A stretch of 22,677 bases of DNA from an uncultured Ruminococcus sp. (lineage in GTDB: Bacteria > Bacillota > Clostridia > Oscillospirales > Ruminococcaceae). The stretch is from positions 1 through 22,677 of the forward strand of contig CANQCJ010000008.1 in NCBI GenBank assembly GCA_947589205.1. Direction: 5' to 3'. The notes beneath the pieces were generated by a model. It was not told the DNA's origin and made no database searches. It saw nothing but the letters and a program-made list of their open reading frames with translations. The position numbers and the translations under genes were made by a program. The first letter of the stretch is position 1. Each line of letters opens with the position of its first letter. Shown piece by piece: positions 8,417 to 16,971 of this stretch.

Positions 8417-11166
8417 GAGCTTTTGCGCTTTTTAATTATTTTAAATACAGCGAGCAGAGCGGCAGCGGCTGCGGCTGCGGTGGCTATTGTCAGACCAAAG
8501 CTTTTTCTGTTTCGTCCTTTGTCCGGCTTGTCGGCAGGCTCAGTCAAACTTTCATTATTTTTTTCGCTTGTAAGCCCCAGATCTGTACCTCCGTTTGTAA
8601 GCACCGTGTCCGAACCGTATTCAAGCGCGTCGAGGGTTATTTTTCCGGAATTTACCGTAACGGTAACGTCGTGCTCGCCGTAGCCGAGACTGTATCTGTG
8701 CCAAAACGCCGATTTGTCGTGTACCGCGCCGACCGGCTCCTTGTCGGCGGTAAGCGTGCCGTCTATATCGACGCTTATCGAAGCGTCGTCGGTCGCCTTG
8801 CCGATAAGCGCGAGACTGTCGCCCTCGAAGGAAAAAGTAAAGCTCTGCGGGTCGCTCGGGAAAGCGACGGCTGTCGAAGCCGTGCGGTTGTGGCAGGTAA
8901 AGGGATCCATCGCGCTGTGCTGCCAGTCTCCGCTGTAGGTTATTTTTTCGTCAAGGTCGTCGACTCTCGTGATATAGCTCGTCATATCGGCGGGTATCAC
9001 CGCGAGGTCGTCAAATGTGTTGAGGTCGTATGAGCTGAACAGGGCGGCTCTGCCGGAAAAGGTGACCTCCCCGGTGAGCATAAGCGAAGCGACGCGGACG
9101 CCGTTTATCGCCGCCGAAAGATTGTCGCCCATCGCCGTTACCGAAAGCTCATACTGTTCGTAGGGACTGAAACGGTCTATTTTTCCCTCGGCTAAGACAT
9201 CACTCATGCGAAGAAGCTGCCAGCTGCCCGCGGCGTTTATAAGCAAATGATAGCCGCTTTTTGAAGCGGACGCGGAGGCATTTATATACCTTAGTCCGAT
9301 ACCGGCATAGATATCCTCCGGCTTTCTGCCGTTAAGCTCCTGCGGCATTTCAAGCTTGACCTTTGCGCTGACCGTGTAATTTGCCCAGGTGTCGTCGCCC
9401 AGCGTCGTGACCGGCGGAGGAGACATTCCCCATTCAACGCCGCGCATATCCTCGGTTATTTTTTGCTGTAAAACGCGGCTGCCGTCCTCGGTTTGGATAA
9501 CCTCAAACGCGCCGCCCTGATCGGTAGTATACCTCGGCGCGCCGCCTCGCGAGGACAGGTAATTTTCGTCCGTATCGGCATATTCAAAATCGTCGGTATA
9601 GGGCAGCTCCAGACGGGTCTGCTCGGCTTCATCGAGCGATATTGTCGGCGCGGAAACGTCCAGGGTCGTCACGGTAACGAGCGAATAGGGCTTTAGCGTG
9701 AGAGAATATTTATAACCGTCCTCGGTCTCCTCCGGTTCGGCGGACATGATGTTTTTAAGATAATTCGCATCATATTCTTCACCCTCGTCGGGTCCGCGCG
9801 TTTCCCAGACCTTGACCTGCGAGGAAGCCTTTTTGAGGTTTTTCACCGTGAAGCTGTAGCTTCTTGAAGAAGCGGTGTTGTTTGAAAGTATCATCGAATA
9901 ATCGCCGGTATCGGGGTCGGTCAGCGTGAGGATATTGCTGGTGGTGTCGTACAAAACGTGGTTATCCTCTCGTCCGTCGCCGAAGCAGCCGCTTTTTACA
10001 AACTGCCAGCCTGGTTCGGAAAACATCATAAAGTGCGCGCACATATAAACGCCCGCGCCTGTTTCCATATATCCCGACCAAGGCTCGTTAGCGGTGATAA
10101 GTTGCTTTGGATAATAATTCACCCCGCCGTAATACGCCGAGACCGGCGGCTGTATCTCATAGAGCGTAAATCCGCCGTTGGGGTACATATTTATTATCCG
10201 TCCCGCGACGTCGAGCACGCCGTTTACTCCGCCGAGACCGCTTCCGTCAGCGTTGACCGCGTATTTTTCCGTGACGGCGGGCGCGACGCCCTCGCTGTAC
10301 CACAGCTCCTTGCCGTATTCGTTTTTGCATTTAAGGGTATTCTCATCGGAGGTCGAGGTGTAGTGGATACCGATAACGTCGACGGCGTCGAGCAGCTCCT
10401 TGTCATTGAGCATTCTCGCGGGAAGATTGTAGGTCGTATTTTCATCGGCGGCGGAAATTTTTATTTCATCGTACGGATAAGGGGTATCCTTTTCGCTTTT
10501 TAGCGCTTCGGAAAAATATTTTATAAATTCGGTATCCGGAAGCTTTTCGTTATAGCTCGGCGCGATGTATTGAAATTCAAGCCCGTAGGTCTCGTAAGCC
10601 GCGTCGAGCGTTTCCTTGAACCACTGATATCTAAGACGATACTGCTCGTCCCTGTCGGTGGCATTTTTGATATATCCCGGTGCGCCCCAGGAAAGCAGCT
10701 CGAGCGTTATATCGGGATTTATCGCGAGCGCGTCCGCCGCAAGCCGAAAGCCCGCGCCGCGCGTAACGTCCGCCGGTTCGTCCGCGGAACGCTTTGTCGA
10801 AGGCTCTGTTCCGCTCGAGGAATTTATATCCGCGCCCATTTCGAGCTTTATATGGGTCATTTTAACAGGTCCTGCCGGGTCAAAGAGCAGCTCTAAAAGC
10901 TTGTGATACTGCTCCGGCTGACGCTCTCTGTAATCGAGCAGAAGTCTTGACGAATTGTTCGCGCTTACAAAGCCGAAGCCGCGCCAGACGCTGTTTTGTG
11001 CGGTATCGGCAGTACTGCCGTCGATAACGATCTCTCTCACCCGATCGACCTCCGTGTTTTCTATAGCCGCATCGTCAGCCTTAGCGCAGATATACCCCTG
11101 CGCTATGACCGATACGGCGACAGCCGCCGCTGTAAGAAGGGCGGCGGCGGATCTTTTTATAAGCAT
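8413..11166 (-). CDS. GH59 galactocerebrosidase-like protein, secreted and membrane-anchored
   Basis: Protein of 917 residues. An N-terminal signal peptide covers about 1-30. The catalytic part follows animal GALC closely in pattern: WRGFGFVSANNSSRLLLDY, HIKLEMGADINSSSGTEPS, acid/base Glu207 in SYNEK (GALC has WNER), DVIGIHY, nucleophile Glu292 in ELWYSEG (GALC has KLWSSED), then ITANEPWSGYM and EPGWQFVKSG. A lectin-like domain from about 540 also matches GALC order (YTDDFEYA, then TLGDDTWANYTVSAKV). An added beta domain at about 735-850 (YSGDWQH, FSFEGDSLALIG) looks carbohydrate-binding. The end is a charged linker, a membrane helix (about 889-909) and KKRKSS. GH59 removes beta-linked galactose from galactolipids, and galactan activity is also known in the family. 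The substrate here is unknown. The start at 11166 gives a proper signal peptide after AAAAGG. Confidence 0.88.
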   Translation of the reverse strand: MLIKRSAAALLTAAAVAVSVIAQGYICAKADDAAIENTEVDRVREIVIDGSTADTAQNSVWRGFGFVSANNSSRLLLDYRERQPEQYHKLLELLFDPAGPVKMTHIKLEMGADINSSSGTEPSTKRSADEPADVTRGAGFRLAADALAINPDITLELLSWGAPGYIKNATDRDEQYRLRYQWFKETLDAAYETYGLEFQYIAPSYNEKLPDTEFIKYFSEALKSEKDTPYPYDEIKISAADENTTYNLPARMLNDKELLDAVDVIGIHYTSTSDENTLKCKNEYGKELWYSEGVAPAVTEKYAVNADGSGLGGVNGVLDVAGRIINMYPNGGFTLYEIQPPVSAYYGGVNYYPKQLITANEPWSGYMETGAGVYMCAHFMMFSEPGWQFVKSGCFGDGREDNHVLYDTTSNILTLTDPDTGDYSMILSNNTASSRSYSFTVKNLKKASSQVKVWETRGPDEGEEYDANYLKNIMSAEPEETEDGYKYSLTLKPYSLVTVTTLDVSAPTISLDEAEQTRLELPYTDDFEYADTDENYLSSRGGAPRYTTDQGGAFEVIQTEDGSRVLQQKITEDMRGVEWGMSPPPVTTLGDDTWANYTVSAKVKLEMPQELNGRKPEDIYAGIGLRYINASASASKSGYHLLINAAGSWQLLRMSDVLAEGKIDRFSPYEQYELSVTAMGDNLSAAINGVRVASLMLTGEVTFSGRAALFSSYDLNTFDDLAVIPADMTSYITRVDDLDEKITYSGDWQHSAMDPFTCHNRTASTAVAFPSDPQSFTFSFEGDSLALIGKATDDASISVDIDGTLTADKEPVGAVHDKSAFWHRYSLGYGEHDVTVTVNSGKITLDALEYGSDTVLTNGGTDLGLTSEKNNESLTEPADKPDKGRNRKSFGLTIATAAAAAAALLAVFKIIKKRKSS

Positions 11167-11265
11167 AGGATCATACCTTTTTATTATAGGGTAATGATGT
11201 CAAAATCGCTTATATCCGTTTATGAAACTCCCATTTGCCGGAAATATTTATTTTTTCCCCCGGCA

Positions 11266-12360
11266 TTAAACGTTGAATCTAAACAGCACGATATCCCCGT
11301 CGCGCATAACGTAGTCCTTGCCCTCGGAACGGACGAGACCCTTTTCCTTTGCAGTATTCATAGAACCGCACTCGATAAGCTCGTCATAGGAGACGACCTC
11401 GGCGCGTATGAAGCCCTTTTCAAAATCCGAATGTATCTTGCCCGCCGCCTGCGGAGCCTTTGTGCCGCGCTTTATCGTCCAGGCGCGAACCTCCTGCGGA
11501 CCTGCGGTAAGATAGGAGATAAGTCCGAGAAGCGAATAGCCCTCCTTGATTATCCTGTCAAGCCCCGACTGCTCGAGACCTAAGTCTGCCAAGAACATTT
11601 CCTTGTCGGCTTCGTCCATATCGGCGATATCCTCTTCAAGCCTCGCGCAGATAGGGAACACCGCCGCGCCCTGCGCTTTGGCGATATTCGTTACCTCCGT
11701 CAGGCGTTCGTTGGAATCTAAGCCTGCCGAAAAATCGGCTTCCGATAGATTTGCCGCATATATGACCGGCTTTAACGAAAGCAGCGGCGTTTCCTTTAGC
11801 CATTCGCGCTGCTCCTCGTCCGCCGGGAAGCTCCTTGCGGGAAGCCCCTCTTCGAGGTGAGCCTTTAACGCTTCGATGTATTCGGTCTGCGCGGCAAGAG
11901 TCTTGTCGCCCTTTAAGGCTTTTTTGAGCCTGTCTATCCTGCGCTCTATAAGCTCTATATCCGAAAGGATAAGCTCTAGGTCTATTGTTTCGATATCCCT
12001 TTTGGGGTCTATCGCGCCGTCGACGTGAATGATATTGTCGTCCTCAAAGCAGCGCACGACGTGGACAATAGCGTCGACCTCGCGGATATCGGCGAGGAAT
12101 TTGTTACCCAAGCCCTCACCCTTTGACGCGCCCCTTACGAGACCTGCGATGTCAACAAATTCAAGCGTCGCCGGAGTAAATTTCTCCGGAGAGTACATAT
12201 CCCTGAGCTTTTCGAGCCGCTTGTCGGGAACGCTTACGATCCCGACGTTTGGCTCTATCGTGCAGAAAGGATAATTCGCGCTCTGCGCGCCGGCGTTGGT
12301 GAGCGCGTTAAACAGTGTGGATTTTCCGACATTCGGAAGTCCTACCATTCCTAATTTCAT
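11266..12360 (-). CDS. ychF: Ribosome-associated ATPase YchF (OLA1 family)
   Basis: TRAFAC-class P-loop protein of 364 residues, the usual YchF length, linked in other bacteria to ribosome binding and stress response. The P-loop GLPNVGKST is at residues 7-15, followed by switch residues and [20 protein letters not shown]. The base-recognition motif reads NLSEADF instead of NKxD, the feature that gives the family its ATP preference. The last 85 or so residues form the TGS domain ([41 protein letters not shown]), and the protein ends [17 protein letters not shown] precedes the ATG. It begins 32 bases after the small Cys-rich membrane protein, so the two probably form a transcription unit. Confidence 0.97.
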   Translation of the reverse strand: MKLGMVGLPNVGKSTLFNALTNAGAQSANYPFCTIEPNVGIVSVPDKRLEKLRDMYSPEKFTPATLEFVDIAGLVRGASKGEGLGNKFLADIREVDAIVHVVRCFEDDNIIHVDGAIDPKRDIETIDLELILSDIELIERRIDRLKKALKGDKTLAAQTEYIEALKAHLEEGLPARSFPADEEQREWLKETPLLSLKPVIYAANLSEADFSAGLDSNERLTEVTNIAKAQGAAVFPICARLEEDIADMDEADKEMFLADLGLEQSGLDRIIKEGYSLLGLISYLTAGPQEVRAWTIKRGTKAPQAAGKIHSDFEKGFIRAEVVSYDELIECGSMNTAKEKGLVRSEGKDYVMRDGDIVLFRFNV

Positions 12361-12392
12361 ATTCCGTTATTTCTTCCTTTCGCGAAATATAA

Positions 12393-12659
12393 TTATTCGC
12401 AGCAGCAGTCGTCGTCGCAGTCGTCGCCGCAGCAGCAGTCGTCGCCGCAGTATTCGTCTGCCGGGCAGCAGCCGCGGTTGTCGATAGTTACGTTTTTGCT
12501 CTTGCGCGGAGAGATGAGCATACCTACGATGATCCCGAAAAGGAACATAGCTACTGCCATCCAGAGCGCTTCGTCCTGCGAAATGAACGAGTCGAGCTTC
12601 TGCTTCATTGAATTAAGAGTCTGTGACGCTCTTTCCGATAAAACTTCAAATCTTTCCAT
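12393..12659 (-). CDS. Small single-pass membrane protein with Cys/Asp-rich tail
   Basis: Protein of 88 residues with no family I recognise. Residues 1-30 look like an amphipathic helix. Residues 31-50 (ALWMAVAMFLFGIIVGMLIS) form one membrane segment, followed by PRKSK, which suggests the tail faces the cytoplasm. Residues 64-88 contain ten cysteines (64, 65, 71, 75-77, 81, 85-87) and ten Asp/Glu, with DDCCC present twice ten residues apart. Such a tail could bind metal ions or an iron-sulfur cluster, which is inference only. It has a strong AGGAGG ribosome site, starts 49 bases after the permease stop and precedes ychF by 32 bases. The good ribosome site and sensible topology argue it is real despite the simple-sequence DNA. 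Confidence 0.8.
   Translation of the reverse strand: MERFEVLSERASQTLNSMKQKLDSFISQDEALWMAVAMFLFGIIVGMLISPRKSKNVTIDNRGCCPADEYCGDDCCCGDDCDDDCCCE
12399..12444. repeat. Two direct copies of a 16-base repeat, 30-base period
   Basis: GCAGCAGCAGTCGTCG occurs at 12399-12414 and 12429-12444. The 30-base period equals ten codons, so the repeat encodes the two DDCCC blocks of the small membrane protein on the - strand. The triplet composition (GCA/GTC runs) makes slippage-driven length change likely. Confidence 0.85.
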
Positions 12660-12708
12660 TTTTGATTTCCTCCTGAATTAAATTAATTTATATCAATCAA
12701 ACCGTATC

Positions 12709-15486
12709 CTATTCGACCGATTTGAGAGATTCCACCATATCTATTTTTTTGAGCCTGAAATAAAGCGCGAAATTTACAAGTGCGGCAAATATCAGCGTCA
12801 GCGCGCCGCCTAACAGATACGCCCACCAGACAAGCTGTCGGTTGAACAGCACCGCTTCTACCTCCACGGTATAGATAACGAAGCTGTGCAGCAGTCTGCC
12901 GAGCAGCATACCTATGGCGATGCCGATAAACGCGGAGATCACGTTTTCGCGGTAAAGATACGCCCCGGTCTCGCCGTCATAGAAGCCGAGCACCTTGATG
13001 GTAGCTATCTCGCGCCGTCTTTCGGTTATGTTTATGCTTGCAAGGTTAAACAGCACCGTTATCGCAAGAAACGCCGCGCAGACTATCAGCATCCAGACTA
13101 TCGCGTCAAGGCTTTTTATGGAATTTACAAAGCCTTCGGTCGAATCGTCGATAAACGCCGTGCCGAGTATCCTTTCGTCCTCGGTCAGCGCGGTCTTTAT
13201 CTCCTCGTCATCGACCGTGCCGTCTGTGTTGAAAAAGGCGATGTTGGGAACAAATTCCCTGCCGAAGATCTCGCTGTAGCTCTTCGGGGTCATGTAGATG
13301 TAATTGAGCGCGTAGTTGTTGACTATCGCGGAAATTTTCGCTTCAAAGCTTATGCCGTCGGAATTTGTCATAACGACGTTATCGCCCTTTTTGAGCGAAC
13401 AGAGCTGTGCGAGCTTTCTTGTTACGGCCACGCCGCCTTCATCGAGCGTTATCGGTTTTCCGTCAAGCTCCTCCATAGTTATGAACCCGTCCGGCGAACC
13501 GTCTATCGCTATCACCGAAGCGTTGTAGGTCTCCTCCTTACTGCCCGCATCGAGGCTTTCCGACACCGCCGTCACATAGCCCGCAATGCCCTCGGTCTCT
13601 TCAAGAGCCTTTTCGGGAGAAGCTTCCGCCGTGTTCAGCGCGGCGTTAGCCGAATAGGTGAAGATCTCGCCGTACTGCTTGTCGACGATAGAGCTTACCG
13701 AGTATTTAAGTCCGAAGCCGGTGATTATCAGCGCGGTGCAGCCGGAAATTCCGACAAGGGTCATGAAAAACCGCTTTTTGTAGCGAAGCAGATTTCTGAC
13801 CGTTACCTTCATAAGAAAGCTGAGCCTGTTCCAAAGCGCGGGAATGCGTTCGGGGAGAACTCTTTTGCCTGCGGCGGGGGGCTTGGGGCGCATTATCTCC
13901 GCCGGCTGGTTTTTAAGCTCTCCGGCACAGGTGAACACGACCGCGCAGGCGGCGAGCAATGCCGCGGCGAACGCCGAAGCGAGCATATACGACAGCCTGA
14001 ACGGCGTGAGCGCGCCGGGGATATTGTACATTATCCTGTAGGTGTTTATTATGAGCAGCGGAAATACCCGCAGTCCTATCACAGAGCCGATACAGCTTCC
14101 GCTGACGGCGGCGGTCAGCGCATAGAAAAGATACTTAAAAAGTATCTGTCCCGCCGAGTAGCCCAACGCTTTGTAGGAGCCTATGAGGGTGCGCTGCTCT
14201 TCGACCATTCTCGTCATCGCCGTCACGCAGACGAGCGCGGCGATAAGCACGAAAAACAGCGGGAAGGCTTTTGAGACGTTATTTATCTTGTCGGCGTCGT
14301 CGCCGTAGGAAACATAATCGTTTGAAGCAAAGCGCGTTTCGCTTAATGTTATAGGTTCGGAGAACGCTTCGAGCTGCGCTTTGGCTTCGGTCAGCTCCGC
14401 CTTAGCCTGTTCAAGCTCGCTCGTAAGCTGCGCGCGGACGCTGCCGTCGGTATCGTTGAGCAGAGCCGCCGCAGTCTGCTGCTTTTGTCTTGCCTGCAAA
14501 AGCTGCGCGCGGACGAGATACCCCTGCGCTCCGCCGTCCGACTGACCGTCCTGCCGTTCGAGCCGAGAGATGATCTCATCGGCCTGCGAGAGCATCTGTG
14601 AAAGCGTTTGCCTGTCGGCGTTGAGAGCCTGCTCGGAAGAATCTATCGAAGCCTGCGCCGAATCTATTTTTTTCTGCGCATCGCCCTTAAGCTTGCCGCT
14701 TCTTTGAGCTATGCTTTGTTCAAAAGCGTCCTGCGCGTCCTTAGCCGCGTCCTCGGCGGCTTGCCTGTATTCGTCGGAAAACGGGTCGAGCGAATGGTCG
14801 ATATCGAGAGCCGCGTAGAGGTCGGTGTAGTGGTCGAGCAGAAAGGTCTCTTCGGTCAGGAAGATGTTGCTGTTTACAGAACCGCTGCCGACCGCCGCCG
14901 GGTCGCGCTGAAAGCCGACATAGAGCGGAGATATCACGATCCCGACGATCTCAAACGTATCGCTTGCGAGCGAGGCGGATATATCCTCGTTTTCATCGGG
15001 CGAAGAAAGCGTTATCGTGTTTCCTATCTTAAACGTGTCGGGCGAACCCATTTTCTGTTCTACCGCGCATTCGTTCTTGCTTTCGGGAAGCCTGCCCTCG
15101 ACGACGACCGGTCGGTTGAGGTCGTTTTCCTCACTCAATTTTCCGCTTTGGTTTATCGAAAAAGCCTTTAGCACGACGTTCCTGTCGTCATAGCGGTAGT
15201 AAAATTCTTTGGTGTACCCCGCGTAAGCTCCGGTCACGTTTTTCGCGCCGCGCACGGCGGCTATATCCTGCGACCTTACGCCGATAGTCGAACGCAGCCG
15301 CAGATCCATCAGATGCGAATCGTTAAAATACTCCGCCGCAGTCTGCTTCATATCCGGCTCGGTCGCTTTTAGTCCCGCGAAAAATCCGCAGCCGAGAGCG
15401 GTTATCAGAAAAATCGAGAGAAATCTTCCGAACGAACGTTTTATTTCGCGCAGCGAATCTTTAAATAATGCGGCGTATTTATTCAC
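12709..15486 (-). CDS. ABC transporter permease, FtsX/MacB-like, with long extracytoplasmic coiled coil
   Basis: Protein of 925 residues. Membrane segment 1 is at about 20-40 (FGRFLSIFLITALGCGFFAGL). A large outside domain follows (about 45-400) containing a Gln/Ala/Glu-rich coiled coil (about 255-375). The first FtsX core has three membrane segments (FPLFFVLIAALVCVTAM, then the ALGYSAGQILFKY loop), and a second outside domain leads to a second core with the signature INITERRREIATIKVLGFYDGE. This two-core layout fits export or membrane-remodelling permeases, often acting on lipids, peptides or antibiotics. No ATPase gene is next to it in the window. Its ATG overlaps the stop of the aminotransferase by 8 bases, which implies translational coupling. 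Substrate unknown. Confidence 0.9.
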   Translation of the reverse strand: MNKYAALFKDSLREIKRSFGRFLSIFLITALGCGFFAGLKATEPDMKQTAAEYFNDSHLMDLRLRSTIGVRSQDIAAVRGAKNVTGAYAGYTKEFYYRYDDRNVVLKAFSINQSGKLSEENDLNRPVVVEGRLPESKNECAVEQKMGSPDTFKIGNTITLSSPDENEDISASLASDTFEIVGIVISPLYVGFQRDPAAVGSGSVNSNIFLTEETFLLDHYTDLYAALDIDHSLDPFSDEYRQAAEDAAKDAQDAFEQSIAQRSGKLKGDAQKKIDSAQASIDSSEQALNADRQTLSQMLSQADEIISRLERQDGQSDGGAQGYLVRAQLLQARQKQQTAAALLNDTDGSVRAQLTSELEQAKAELTEAKAQLEAFSEPITLSETRFASNDYVSYGDDADKINNVSKAFPLFFVLIAALVCVTAMTRMVEEQRTLIGSYKALGYSAGQILFKYLFYALTAAVSGSCIGSVIGLRVFPLLIINTYRIMYNIPGALTPFRLSYMLASAFAAALLAACAVVFTCAGELKNQPAEIMRPKPPAAGKRVLPERIPALWNRLSFLMKVTVRNLLRYKKRFFMTLVGISGCTALIITGFGLKYSVSSIVDKQYGEIFTYSANAALNTAEASPEKALEETEGIAGYVTAVSESLDAGSKEETYNASVIAIDGSPDGFITMEELDGKPITLDEGGVAVTRKLAQLCSLKKGDNVVMTNSDGISFEAKISAIVNNYALNYIYMTPKSYSEIFGREFVPNIAFFNTDGTVDDEEIKTALTEDERILGTAFIDDSTEGFVNSIKSLDAIVWMLIVCAAFLAITVLFNLASINITERRREIATIKVLGFYDGETGAYLYRENVISAFIGIAIGMLLGRLLHSFVIYTVEVEAVLFNRQLVWWAYLLGGALTLIFAALVNFALYFRLKKIDMVESLKSVE

Positions 15487-16681
15487 CGAACATTTCCTTT
15501 GAAAGCGCGCCGAGCAGCTCGCAGCCCTTTATTATCTGTTCGTCTGTCGGGGTGGAGAAATTGAGACGGAACGAGCGGGTCTCGTCGCCGTCGTTGATGG
15601 TGAACGCCGTGCCGGGAACAGCCGCGACCTTGTAGTCGCGCACCGCCGCCGTGCAAAATTCCGTCATCTGCGCGGTCGTAACGCCCTCGGGGAGGGTACA
15701 CCAGATGAACAGTCCGCCCTGCGGCTTGGTGTATTCTATTTTGCCTGAAAAATTCTTTTCTATCTGACTAAGCATAAGTCCGGTCTTGTGCTCATAGACC
15801 CTTCTTAATTTTTTAAGGTGAGTATCGAGGTCGTATTTTTTAAGAAAGCGGCAGGCGAGCATCTGCGACCACATTGTCGTATGAACGTCCGCGACCTGCT
15901 TGCAGACTACTATTTTCTGGATAATATCCTTGTGCGCGCAGACGTAGCCGACGCGTATTCCGGGGGAAAGTATCTTTGAGAACGTGCCGGAATAAATGAC
16001 AGAGCCGTCGGTGTCGAGCGTTTTGATGCTCTTGATATCCTCGCCCGCAAAGCGCAGATCGCCGTAGGGGTTGTCCTCTAAGATAACGGCGTTGTATTTT
16101 CTGCAAAGCTCAAACGCTTTTTGACGCTTCTCCCAAGACATGGTGTTTCCCGTCGGGTTCTGAAAATTCGGGATAAGATAGACGAGCTTTACTTTTTTTG
16201 TTTTGAGCGTATTTTCCAGCTCGCCGATATCTATACCGTCCTCGTGCAGCGTTATCCCCGCGAGGTCGACGTGGTAGGAGCGAAAGGCGTTGAGCGAACC
16301 GATGAAGCTGGGGGCTTCAACGGCTATCGTGTCGCCCTCGTTGCAGAGGACCTTAGCGGAAAGCTCGTTAGCCTGCTGCGCGCCGCTCGTGATGATAACA
16401 TCGTCATATTCCGCGTTAAAGCAGCCCTTAGCCGCAAGCAGCTTTTTTACCTCCTCACGCAGCGGAGCATAGCCCTCGGTAACGCCGTACTGAAAAACGA
16501 GAGAAGGCTCTTCGGCGATAAGCTCTTTGGAAATTTCCTCTAATTCCTTAGACGGCAGAGCCTCCGGCGCGGGAGAGCCTGCGGCGAAGGAGATCACCTG
16601 CGGGTCGGAGGTGTATTTAAGTATCTCTCTTATCGCGGAGGCCTGGAGCTGCGATACCTTTTGTGAAAATTCATAAACCAT
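15479..16681 (-). CDS. PLP-dependent class I/II aminotransferase
   Basis: Cytoplasmic pyridoxal-phosphate enzyme of 400 residues. Its pattern is that of the MocR-like or 2-aminoadipate (LysN-type) aminotransferase group without the DNA-binding domain: VISFAAGSPAPEALP at the N-terminus, FQYGVTEGYAPLREEV, ITSGAQQANELSAKVL, and YLIPNFQNPTGNTMSWEKR. These are followed by ILEDNPYGDLRF (cofactor Asp/Tyr) and SGTFSKILSPGIRVGYV with the PLP lysine at 236. GGLFIWCTLPEG and FRLNFSTP (substrate Arg) complete the fold. The amino acid substrate cannot be fixed from sequence. AGGAAAGGGA precedes the ATG and a promoter lies at 16721-16749. It is translationally coupled to the permease downstream. Confidence 0.93.
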   Translation of the reverse strand: MVYEFSQKVSQLQASAIREILKYTSDPQVISFAAGSPAPEALPSKELEEISKELIAEEPSLVFQYGVTEGYAPLREEVKKLLAAKGCFNAEYDDVIITSGAQQANELSAKVLCNEGDTIAVEAPSFIGSLNAFRSYHVDLAGITLHEDGIDIGELENTLKTKKVKLVYLIPNFQNPTGNTMSWEKRQKAFELCRKYNAVILEDNPYGDLRFAGEDIKSIKTLDTDGSVIYSGTFSKILSPGIRVGYVCAHKDIIQKIVVCKQVADVHTTMWSQMLACRFLKKYDLDTHLKKLRRVYEHKTGLMLSQIEKNFSGKIEYTKPQGGLFIWCTLPEGVTTAQMTEFCTAAVRDYKVAAVPGTAFTINDGDETRSFRLNFSTPTDEQIIKGCELLGALSKEMFGE

Positions 16682-16720
16682 TTTTAAAGATCCCTTTCCT
16701 GAAAATCATACTTACCTATT

Positions 16721-16749
16721 ATTATAGCATACTATTTTTAAAATTGCAA
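16721..16749 (-). promoter_or_regulatory. SigA promoter of the aminotransferase gene
   Basis: On the - strand TTGCAA (16749-16744, four of six matches), a 17-base spacer ending in TGC, and TATAAT (16726-16721), an extended -10. It is divergent from the promoter at 16883. The 133 bases between the two hold GCGGCA twice (about 16770 and 16784) and CTGCCG near 16845, which could be operator half-sites but are not clear enough to call. Confidence 0.8.
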
Positions 16750-16882
16750 TAGCCGAGAACGGATTTTCGCGGCAAAATTTAATAGCGGCAGGCTTTAAAT
16801 ATCACTAAAACGAAAGAGCGAAAAATCAACCGATATGTGAAAACTGCCGAAAAAGTCAAACTATATTTGTTTTTTATGCTGA

Positions 16883-16911
16883 TTGACAAAACGTGATTTT
16901 TGATTTATAAT
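16883..16911 (+). promoter_or_regulatory. SigA promoter of the solute-binding protein gene
   Basis: TTGACA (16883-16888), exactly 17 bases, TATAAT (16906-16911): full consensus. The predicted start near 16918 gives a leader of about 54 bases with GAAAGGA (16955-16961) before the ATG at 16972. The surrounding DNA is strongly AT-rich. Confidence 0.92.
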
Positions 16912-16971
16912 TTTTTAAAATGGGGTAATAATACTCTCATTTTTGTTGATTACCGAAAGGAATGATGATTT

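Noticed and set aside
11183..11203. TATAAT (- strand 11188-11183) and TTGACA (11203-11198) upstream of the GH59 gene
   Set aside because: The two hexamers are only 9 bases apart, no decent -35 lies 17 bases from the TATAAT, and the start codon would be about 10 bases from the transcript start with the ribosome site cut. Not called as a promoter.
11236..11265. Inverted repeat TGCCGG/CCGGCA after ychF
   Set aside because: Six pairs with an 18-base loop and no T run after it on the - strand, so it is not a convincing terminator.
12886..14274. Long open frame (about 460 codons) on the + strand opposite the permease gene
   Set aside because: Its product has no recognisable domain, and the opposite frame encodes a clear FtsX-type permease with a proper start. 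Codon bias of GC-rich third positions explains the open antisense frame.
16750..16882. GCGGCA/CTGCCG elements between the divergent promoters as operators
   Set aside because: Half-sites are short, unevenly spaced and far from both promoters. Too weak to name a regulator site.
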